Shown here: in pieces, positions 49,701-61,700 of the stretch
How the letters are laid out: the number at the start of each line of letters is the position of its first letter
Position numbering within the stretch: position 1 is the first letter of the stretch
From: Siphonodentalium dalli
Lineage: Eukaryota > Mollusca > Scaphopoda > Gadilida > Siphonodentaliidae
Direction of reading: 5' to 3'
DNA length: 64,000 nucleotides
Assembly: GCA_032622095.1 (NCBI GenBank)
Contig: CP136062.1
Span: 130,779,282-130,843,281 of the forward strand
Notes under the pieces: model-generated
Told to the model about the DNA's origin: nothing
Seen by the model: only the letters and a program-made list of their open reading frames with translations
Database searches by the model: none
Position numbers and translations under genes: made by a program

Positions 49701-52700
49701 GTAGACTAATTAAAAACACGGAATCGCGGAGTCGGAGTTAATTGTGTCTACCTATATGACGTCATCTGAGTGGTGATGTAAAATGCGGAATCGACATGAG
49801 CGCGTGAGTATATCATGAAATTACTGCGGGGCATGTCAATAACATTGTGTATACGTGGTGAATTCTCATCGCCCGGAGAGTTATCTTCACTTGTGATTTG
49901 TCATAAGTGCTGTTTGGAAATTGTTTTGACAAAAATATAGAAGGCCGATTGAGATGGGTAGATAACACTGTCAAAAATAAAGCTTATAGAAACACGAGCC
50001 GATATGTGAACTCTATTCCGGTGCGTGTTCACAATGTTTTAATTTTCCATACATATGCCCCAAGCATCCTGTATATTCGCAATCACTTTTCGTTCATTCA
50101 TTCGTGACAATGCCAAATAAATGCAGCGACGATTTTGGCTGTTGCAGGTGTATAGTGACTCTCAATTAGGTATAATTCTACATTCATTTCCAAAAGATGT
50201 TCGTTTACGTGACATTTGGTGGGATTTCTGTGGGGAAACCTGTTGGGCAAAATCAGAAACTATTAAAGTAGTTGCCGACGAAATGGTCCAGAATTTGTTC
50301 CGTCCACTTCGAAAAAAACGTGTTTTGAGCACAACATGAATACACTTGGCCTAAACAGTGGCTACCGATGACAAATCAGAAGAGACGCAACACCCATATT
50401 AAACAAACCGACCATCGACAAGAATGCCATCCCAAGAAAATCGTTAACTCCCGTAAAGAATAAATATTTGACGGAGCGTCCAGTTGTTAGTATATCCAAT
50501 CGAACATATCGCTAAAAGCGAATGCATATACCAAATAAAGAGCATTTGATTTTACGAGTCGGGCATGGTTACGAATACATAAAATTGCAGTTAAAGTTGG
50601 GAGTATACTGATGAATAGTTTAGTAAATATTCATGATGACAACTATTCTATGTCGAGTCCCCACTTTCCTTCACCATGACAATAAAGAGCGTTCCGTGTT
50701 AAGCGTATTCCTGATATGGTGCGAACAAAAAGCCTTTAATAAACCAGAAATTTCTATGACTTTGATGGGTATATTAAGCATATATATCGAAAGTTGGTGT
50801 ACATGTATTTAGGCCTACGTGTGTTGGTGTAATTAGTAAATATTCACAATGACAACTATTCTAAGTCGAGTCCCCGTTTTCCTTTACCATGACTAAATAA
50901 AGAGCGTGCCCTGTTAAGCCTATTCCCGATATATGGCTTGTTGCCATTCATTGGAAAGCTCTCAGTTAGAGCCATATTTCCGACTAAATCCTGAAAAAAT
51001 AAAGCTAATTCTGCTGCGGTTAAGGAGTCGATTATTTAGGCCATTACTGTATACTGGATGGATTCTCCCATTCAGTTATAACAGTATACAGTGGAATGGT
51101 CTATTATTCATTTATATGGGTGTTCAGGTAATCAAAACAGACAGAAAACATAGAAAATACAACAGCATAATGATTCGTATTCATTGGTGGGAAATGTTCA
51201 GATTGAACATTTCCAAAAGGAACTACTCGTCAATGAGTGTAGAAAGGGTTAAGGTACCTTCAATTTGAGAACTTCTGTAAGTGCAGAGAAAGACGATACC
51301 GGCTTGTCTGGATTGAGCAACCACACTGCTATCTCTGGGTCAAATATCCGGTATCCTAGTAGTCCTGGTACAAAATCATGGGGCTCAAAATGAGGGTTAA
51401 AGAAAATTATTTTTATTTAAGTTCTCTCAGAAGTCAATGAATAACAAAAACAATAAACAATAGAGACCTAAGATGAGAGACCTAAATACCTGATTGAATA
51501 ACGGAACCCTAATTTGCCAATGAAAGATTTTAAAGACATAAATTCAGGGAATTGCTAATTAAACACAAAGATGTATCTTAGCTTCTTAATGAAACTATGG
51601 TTTTATTCAGGCTTCTCAAAGTATCAAAGGTACCAGACCTATCGGTACCGAGACATTCCACGGAGTGGTACCGCGGTACTGATACTGCAGTATGTTCCAG
51701 TACAGATAGTCCCAATTGACGATATGGTACATGGCCGATTGGATTTATACCAGTTATACTTTGATTAAATGTTGGTACGAGAAGGCCCTCTCACACTCCA
51801 CAATCGACAAGGGTATACAATATAGTGTTTATGCAAAGTCTGATATAGGATATGTGTCCTTTCTTTGTTTCACTAATGTTTGGCGATGTGAAAGCAATAC
51901 AATGAAAGTGTGTTTTTATCGAGTAGAATTAGGAATCCCATTCATTATACGCGATACAATTACAACTAACCGCTGTGGCATAAGCCGAGAATCAATTAGC
52001 GAGTGCTTTCATTCAGACTGTCAACATAATTGTTAAACTTAATCTGTCCGATGGCAGTTAATTTAAGAGCCACACACCTAAATTCTTTGAGCCACTTTCT
52101 TTCGCCACTAGCACATTTGTTGAGCCACTTTTGTTTTTCTTTCGAAATTTGCTCACGGCAGCGTGAACACTGCTAGAGAGAGGCAAAATACGCCCGTTGT
52201 AATTTCAACAAAGGACTCTGGTGAAAATTATGCAGGCTGAACCCAAATTCTAATTTGACATGTATTTTGGGCTAGTAAACTCACATACCAAATCTCATTC
52301 CATTCAATTCAGACTTACTAAAGTTATCATCCGGAAACGAAAATTGAGTGCAAATTCCAACAAAGAGGGCCATAACTCTGGTGACAATTGGCGGGCGGAA
52401 CCCATTGTTTGAATCTGACCTGTATTTTGTGCTAGGTCACATGGTCCAGGATGCTTCCAACTGTCTATTATGTTGTTAACATATTTGACTAGATACCAGA
52501 ATAATAATCAGCTAATTCTATGTCAAAACAAGAGCATCGCTAGGGCATGGCAAAATACACCTGTGGTAATTCCAACAATGGACCATAACTCTGGTGAAAA
52601 TTGGTGGGCGGAACCTAATTTTTTTTGGCATTATACCTTATCACTGCCATCAGTAAGCAACCAGTTATTAAATTGTTAACAAGGCATCCTTTATAAAGCA

Positions 52701-55700
52701 GAGAATATTTTCAATGTGAGCAAGAGTTGCAAAAGCACTGAAGGGACATAACCACCCACTTTTCCAAATGTAAATAAATACATGCATTTTTATAGATGGC
52801 AGTGGGCAAGGCTGGCTGGAGCCCCTGCATGCATAACCTGCTCTGTGGGCTAGCATTACCAAATTCACCCTCTGGGAACCTCATTCTGCCTAGGCCTCAT
52901 CTGCTATGGGAGAACTAGGATCAGATTGAAGTTCCCCAGTTGAAGTTGGGGATAATCACCCATTAGTCACCTCGATTATGCATTTTATCTTCTGCAAATT
53001 AGGGGATATAGAAACTTCCCAGAAGGGAAAAAGTAACTAAAAACAATATTAATTTGAGAATATAGATACTTCCCAGAAGATGAGACCTAAGCAGAATGAG
53101 GTCCCCAGATGGTGAATTTGGTAATGCTAGCCCATTGGGTGGGATAGCATCACTAAATTCACCCTCTGGAGACCTCATTCTGCAAATGACAGACACAATA
53201 TTTGCAGGTTTGGGGGCACCCCGGAAGTAACCAAGGGCTCCCTGCTCTGGTGCCCCTGCATGTGTTCACCCATCTGATACAGTATGAACAATTCCTGACA
53301 AAGGAAAACAGACTCACCTTCTAAACAGAAATCTTTGTTCAGCACTCGGAAAAATGCCTTTGAACCAAAACAAATACATTCTGTCTCTGCAAGTAGCGAT
53401 TTCATAGTGCACCTATAACAGAAACAATTTTATAGTGTTCACAGAACAGAAATAATTTTATTGTGCTCCTGTAACAGAAACAATTTCATAGTGCTCATAG
53501 AACAGAAACAATTGCATAGTGCTCCTAGAACAGACACAATTTATAGTTCTCCTATACACCACCATTTTCATTCCTCTGTTAGGCAAGTTCCTTTTTTATT
53601 GAAGTGTCGAGCAATTCCAGGCATCTTACAAGTCTTAAGGCGTAATTTTTCAGGATTTAGTCAAAAATATGGCTTGTTGCCATTCATCGGAAAGCTCTCA
53701 CTTGTGGTTAAGGAGTCGATTATTTAGGGCATTTCTGTATATATATATTCTGCTGCCTGGGCATTTATTCGTTGTTCGTGAAATTGTCCAAGAAGTCACA
53801 AGTATCGTTCTCTTTTCCAAACAGCAATTAACTACAATAGCAGAATGATGTAGTTGAACAAGACAATCCTTGATGATGGTAATTGCTGTAGCAAATTAAC
53901 TCAAGCTGACTACAGCAATATGGCATGTGCCATAGCAGAATAACTTGAAATGAGAAGTCTATGATTTTAATTTCAGCACACTTACCGGAGGGAAACGATG
54001 TCAAGGTCTTTCATTTGAGAGAACTTAATGTCTGCAGTCACTGTTCCTTTTCCATTTGAGAGCCAGGCATATATACCAACACCAGAAATATTGACTTTAT
54101 CAATATTCTTCAGCAATTTTTTCTGAAAGATTCAATAATTTGTGAATCTCTGTCAGTGATCTAATAATACATAGTCGTATAAGAGCGACGTATTTTATCC
54201 TAAAGGGTTACCAGATGCGTGAATTTAAACCAAAATTGTGTACAAACACAAACAATGTTTGGTAGCGAGATCTTTCACTGGTATAGATCACTACACCATA
54301 CCGCATGACATTTCAGATAAGTAAGCTATACACTGATGTTGTGAAATACTTAAACGAAAATAAAATATACATAATTATAAAGTACAAGTATTTTGGCAGT
54401 AATGCTATTTAGTTACTGAATGGTAATCATTTGCAGAGCAGAAACGTGGGAACTATATTTTTTGCCGGAAGGGATGTGCGAAGTGGTTGTGTTAACTTTC
54501 TTTCCAATAAATTGATCGGCGAAGACGGTCACTTATTTTGAAAACCCTCCCTCCCCGTTTTTTGTTTTTTTGTTTTTAGTTTTGGGAAATACACATTCGA
54601 TTGATGACTGCCCCCTTTTGGCCTACATCTATACATGTATAGGCGGTTATTGTGCCTCAAAAAATTGTCACCCACATGTTTGTATTGGTTACTACTACAT
54701 TTATTGTATCGGCTTCCTGTAAATAATTATGTTTTTCTAAACAGGTAGCTACAAACGCATTCCAGTTGTCTTTCACTCTAACCCTGTGGGATAAAAAATG
54801 TTTTAAGTTATTCTTTATATATCTTAGTTGGACTATGGAAATTGATTTTGCAAATAAATAAAAAGGATATAATATATTTTCAGGTTATGACAAATTTAAC
54901 ATTATTAATAACATAAAAACAAGAGCATCGCTATGGCGAGAGAAAATACACCCGTGGTAATTTCAACAAAGAACCATAACTCTGGTCAAAATTGGCGGGC
55001 AGAACCCGTATTCAAATTTGACCTGTATTTTATGCTAGTAAAACCACATACCAAATTTCAATCCATTCAGTTTAGATTATCCAAAGTTATCATCCGGAAA
55101 AGAAAAAAGCGAATGAACAGACAGACGACTAGACAGAAAGACGAATGCCTCGACGGATGAACGGACCAATAGCATAATAATAGCCATTTTTTTAAACGGG
55201 CATATAAAATGCTTTGTCTCATGGGTTGGAACATTCAAGTGAAGATGATACATTGAAAGTTTTAATGGCCACAGAAACCCAACATCTAGAACCTATATAA
55301 CCTTCAAAATGATACCTTCGTGGAAATAATTTCCCTGAGCTGTGTTGAGCCATTGGAGTATATCAATGTGAAAGCAGCATGACTGATGTTCTTTATATTA
55401 CTATCAAACTGCCCTAAAATGTTGCTTGGTGCGAATGACTCTTTAATCTTCACAGATTCCTCAGGATTTTCCTGCAAAAAACACTTCTTTCAGACGCCAT
55501 GCTAAATGAACAGAAAATCATAAGACCCTTATATTTTACATCTTCTTAATATCCTACTTAACCCTTAGAAACCTGCCGTCCTGAATGTTAAATGGTCCCC
55601 ACCCCAAGGCGCCTTTGTGTTTCCCAAAATGTAATGCATAACGCTCTTACCTGGGACATCTACACACACAACTATACAACAATCTACTAATATATGCAAT

Positions 55701-58700
55701 CTGAACTAGTGTGTGGTGAAATATGTTACACAGTATTTTGGCGAGGCAGACTATTACACTTTCAATATACATGAATATTATATTACGGCTCCCTTTGAAA
55801 ATGCTATTTATAAAAAGATTATACTCGTTTGCAGACGATAGACGATAAGCATTTTTCAAAATCCACATCTATGCATGCGTGAAGAAACAGACCATCCCCA
55901 CCTCACCCGTACCACCAATTTGGGTGCTATAGGGATAAACATACATGTGTCAACTGATAGGTGCAAAGTTACAGTAGAAGCACAATTCTAGTTAATGTGT
56001 GCTTTGATCTTGATATTTCTATATAACTGATTCTTCTCTTTTGCGGACAATAAAAAGCTAACTTTTTTTGTCAAATAACAGTCTGCATGAAGAAACAGAC
56101 CTCTCTCATCAGTTTGTTTGCCGAAGTGACAGAGGTAAACATGTAAGTCTCATGTCTGCAAAGGAGAAGTAGAATTCTAGTTGATATACGCGTTTACTGT
56201 GCTGAAATGTGTCAAATAACGTATGATTTCCAGACTGGTATTCCGGTCTCCCGGGTTGTAGGAATATAAGGATTGGACCGGTATTCCGGTCTCTCGGGTT
56301 CAAAGGGTTAAGTTCCCACAATATATAATAATATTTCTAAATCACAATGCATTCTCAGGTTGTAATTTTCACTGCGATGTAATTAAAAGTAACTAGAGCA
56401 GCCCTCATAATTGGCTATGGCAATCAGCAATGCCAAAGAAATTTGCAGAAGCAAACTAGGCCTCGGCAAAGAGTTGCCGTAGTGGATTGCAGAAGCCAAA
56501 CAATCTGAATTAAGAGGGCTGCTAGAGGCTTGCTGTCTCAATGGGATTAAGGATTCCCCCTCCCCCATGGCAGAAATGTTTTACGCTCTCAAGTTATGCT
56601 CTGGAAAGGTTAAGTTTGATGCTCACATAGAGGACAGACTGAAATACTGATTTGAGTGTTGCGAAAATGTTTAAGTCAAAAAGGGGGATAACTCCACAAA
56701 AAAAGTCGGACAGACCTCATAATTGCAGGTGCACAGGTTCCCATGGTGTGAAATATCTTTGCCATGTTTAGAACAAATTGACTGAAAAATGTAGGAATAC
56801 TAGCTTGGACAATATAATGCATTTTGAGAAAATTTTATAAGTCGAAAAAGAGGGATAACTCCACACAAAAAAGTCTGACAGACCCCATAATCACAGGTGC
56901 ACAGGTTCCCATGGTACTAAATATATGTGCCAAGTTTTTAAAAAATTAAACGAAAAATGTAGGAATAAAAGCTCGGACAAAGTTGTGTCTATGAACGGAC
57001 ATATAGATGCCTGCACTGACGCCCATACATTTGGTCTTTAAGTGGTCTTGTTTTTGTTGTTTTTGAGAGGTTTGACTACCACTCAACTCCTAAATTGTAC
57101 AGAATAACGGGATTAGGTGGTAGTTAGGTGGTCGATCGTGTCAAACTTTCTTTTGTCTCAGACACCTCGCCTGACCACCGAAGGCTGAAATGTGCACCCA
57201 GATGGATGGACGGCTAGACGGATAGATGGACAGACAGATGGATGAATGGACAGACGTGCTGATTCCTACATAACTCCCCATAACTCATTAAGGGGAGGGT
57301 ATAATAATCTTGGAATCTTAATTTAACTATACAGTTTAAATGCATCATGTAACAGTCACAAACCGTTTAAAAATCGCCTCATGATTTATATGTTTGTGAT
57401 TTGGCACAATGCCTTTAATCTGTGTAATTGCATTAGCAACAGAGATATGGAGATTATTTTTTAATTACCGACTCACAAAGATGGTGTCATACAGTCAATA
57501 TAGACTGCAGCTCCCATCCTGAAAGGGTTAATAAATGATATGAATTTAATTACACTATTTATATAGACCAATGCTTATTAATGCTATTATTCAATAACTA
57601 CATCGAAGGTAACATCCATTATTTAGATAATTCATAGAATATAGACCACATACTTGATGATCATAATTTACGGCTGGTGTGTCTTTATCATGTTGAGTTT
57701 TTTTAAAAGGCACCTTGAACTTTTGCGAGCATCTGGCTGATTTGACATCTTTTATTGGCCCTGGAAATATAATTTTTTAAATTCAAAGTAGTAATTGTCA
57801 ATGAGGAATTGAGCATGTCAACCAAAATCAGTTATCCTATATTTATATTTGTAAATCTGAAAACACCTGCACATTATTTCCATGTAAATTAAACTACAGG
57901 GTGGTGTTTCCTCCGCGGTTAAAACTGACATTGTTGTGAACTTGTGATATGACAATACCTATTGAAGTGAAGTTTAAATAAAAAACCAACGAATCAATAC
58001 TGTTTAATAATGCATATCAAGCAAAAGAAATTTCCAGAGGTTTTCAAATGGGCATAATCATATAAACACAGCACACACAACACAATCATAAATTAGGTTT
58101 TCAAATAAGCACAATCATAATCATATAAACAGAACACAATCATAAATTTCGCTCTTAATTAAAATTTCTGTCAAAATATTTATACACACCTAACTTTGAT
58201 GGCTGTGCAAACATGTTCCTGAAAACAATTAGAACATGTATTCAAAGAGAATGATTATTATTGAGAAACAAAATTTCAGTAAAACTGTATGGCATATGTT
58301 ATTAACTTAGATATATGACTGGCTACAGACACATGTCTTGTGTGTTAAATTCTGAACATGTAAAGCAGAATGGCCTTATATTAATATATTCACAGTGATT
58401 TGCATTTGCGCTGTGGCACTTGAATGCAGTACATTGGTTGGTTGAAATTGTGTCATGTGATGTCACGTGCAAGACTCAACATGTTTCGATATTGCATGGA
58501 TTCAACTTGGATGATAAATGCTCTTTTAAAGGGATCCAAGGCCTTCACAGTGGTTTCACGCAATATAACATAACTATCATCAACAAGCACATGAAAAAAT
58601 AGATTGAATTTGTTAATATTCTCATTATAAATAACTCTCCAGAAATGAGATTTCACATCTGAAAACCATTGGTACGTAAACATTACTGTTATAGCGTAAT

Positions 58701-61700
58701 TACCGATAAAAGTCCAATTAGTCCAATAAGATACCATTTGAAGTTTAATCAAAACTTGACAGTAAACATTGGAAAAGGTCAAAGCATTGAAAAATATTCT
58801 GAAAATCATATTCAGACTAAAATATTTGAACTTACATACTGCATGATGATAGCGATGTTTGTTGACAAATCACTGCAACAATTTTCGTCTTGTTTACATA
58901 ACATTATGGTTTCAACACACAAAATTTTGTGATTGGAGAACTATAAATAATGAATATAAGAAAAAAGTTTTCCAATTTGTTCATGTAATAAGCTACTTAT
59001 TTTTATGTGCGGCACAAAATGTCAGACAAACTTGCATCCATATGCATACTCAATGGAATTCAAGTAAATCAACATCAATTTCTTAAATGGTCTCAACCAC
59101 AGAACTTCTGGACCATTTCTTCTCAGAAGTAATCTGAACACTGTTTACATTGTTGTTGTATTGAGAAAGAGTAGCAGCTATTTATTGCTTCATCATGGAC
59201 AACCAACCAGATCCATTGATATTTTAAAGTTGAATAGTTAATCAAGTCTTTGCAAGTCATATAAACTCAGTCAGTTCACAGCTTAACCCTTTCAGTGCCA
59301 AGTGCGATTTTTGTATCAACCCATATTTCCTTGATAATTTTTCAAATTTATTGATTATAATAATGTGATACATTGATGTAAAGAGCGCTAAGCTCTTAGA
59401 GCTCTTTACATCAATGTATCACATTATTATAATCAATAAATTTGAAAAATTATCAAGGAAATATGGGTTGATACAAAAATCGCACAATTAAATCTCACCT
59501 GAAGTCATTCATCTCCTGTAACCTATGCTCTATCATGTTTCCTTTATCACAGTTCTCAGACCTGTTATTCAGGCTCGCCTCTTCTATTTTTCTGTGGTTT
59601 TCTACTATCAACTCCTGTTCTACACCTTTAGAAACGTCTTGGGCATGTTGTTCCTGGCAATATTCAGGATTTTGTTGAACAGCCTTCCAGCAGGGAGATG
59701 TCTCAGTTTCTGACATGACTGGCTTAATGCCAGCAAGGAAGTCATGATGGTCACTACCAGAAGATGTTATTCCAATCTCTAAGAAACAAAACATCAATAT
59801 ATTAAAGGTAAAAACAATGTCCCAACAATTAATTTTATTTACATTAATATTAACCCTTCCATGACTGGAACTTCCTGAAATTTTGCAAAAACCCTGTGCC
59901 AATGCATTCTCTTATATAGGGAGCTTCGTATATATAAGAGAATACATTTGCCTAACAATATTTACCATGACCATGTAAGCCAGTGTTTTCTCTTATATAT
60001 TCGAGGCTCCCTATGGGAGACTCGCATGTATACGAAAATGCACTGGCACAGGATATTTAATGCTGCACCAGCGCGCCTCAGTCATGAAAGGGTTAAGGTG
60101 GTGAAAATCTCATTCATATTAGGGCATCTATCCAACTAAACATTAATGAATATATTAAAAACAGTAAACTTCATAAAACAGAACCCTTTTTAGAGGATAC
60201 ATAAAATTTATAACTTTTTTGACTGAGATTGTTGTTTTATGAGAGAGAGCTATATGTAATCAATCACTTCTAATTATACTGAAATGAAAATTAAACAGGA
60301 TATCTGAATACTAGTAACAATGTTGGTTGTATGTTGAAATACAATTAAAAATGGCTGCTCCTTCACTTCAGATATGAACTTATAAACAATGTTTTTATAT
60401 TTATGACAACAAGATACGTTCGCTGCAATGTGGAGACCAATGTTTTGTTTTGTTTCTTCAAATTATGGACATTCCCAAAAGATTCAATGGGAAAAAGCAC
60501 TGCAGTAGTTTTACATAAATATATATGAAACACCCTTGAAAATAATACAGAATAAATGGAACTCTTTGACAATATAAAGTTAAGCTTGGCCTGGTCTCCG
60601 CTGATGAATGAGTTGCCCAAATGCCCAAAACCCACCAAATAAACTTAAACGGGCAAGGCTCATATGAACTTCCAAATTTTGTCTACGTAATTTGGAAGGA
60701 GGTATAAGATAGGTTGAACAAGAGGTGGCATCAGAGATGCTGTGTCTCGTTTTCGGTGGCTTACCGCCGGTGGCTACCGCCAATTGGTGTGCATCAGTAT
60801 CGGTAGACTAATTAATAGGAAAAATCGAAAAATGACTAATTAAAGGCCATAACTCCATCAAATTTTATCGGGCCAGGCTGGTTTTCGAACTCGTCCGAAA
60901 TATTCTTGGCAAGTATGTCTATTCCAAATTTTAAACAAATCGGAGGACGTTTGTTGAAGTTATCATGCTAACGAGCTGAAAATTCACGAAAAATGACTAA
61001 TTAAGGGCCATAACTCTATCAAATTTTATTGGGCCAGGCTGGTTTTCGAACTCGTCCAGGATATTATTGGAAGACACTTATATACCAAATTTTAGTTGAA
61101 TCGGATGACGTTTGTTGAAGTTATCTCGCTAACGAGCTCAAAATTCGTGAAAAATGACTAATTAAGGGCCATAACTCTATCAAATTTTATCGGACCTGGC
61201 CGGTTTTCGACCTCATCCGAGATATTCTTGGGAGACACCTATATACCAAATTTCAATCAAATCGGATAACGTTTGTTGAAGTTATCGCGCTAACAAGCTG
61301 AAAATTCGTGAAAAATGACTAATTAAGGGCCATAACTCTATCAAATTTTATCGGACCAGGCCGGTTTTCGAACTCATCCGAGATATTCTTGGGAGACACC
61401 TATATACCACATTTCAATCAAATCGGATAACGTTTGTTGAAGTTATCGCGCTAACAAGCTGAAAATTCGTGAAAAATGACTAATTAAGGGCCATAACTCT
61501 ATCAAATTTTATCGGACCAGGCCGGTTTTCGAATTCGTCCGAGATATTCTTGGGAGACACCTATATACCAAATTTCAATCAAATCGGATAACGTTTGTTG
61601 AAGTTATCGCGCTAACGAGCTGAAAATTCGTGAAAAATGACTAATTAAGGGCCATAACTCTATCAAATTTTATGGGACTAAGGATTCCCCCTCCCCCATG

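Noticed and set aside
54700-54790. Minus-strand acceptor-like TTATCCCACAG followed by an open stretch ([16 protein letters not shown])
   Set aside because: Exons 5 and 6 join in phase 0 without it, no good donor follows, and the piece has no POLN similarity.
58420-59086. Cluster of frames of 60-118 residues on both strands
   Set aside because: No domain, no splice structure, and both strands are open equally. This is chance in intron sequence.
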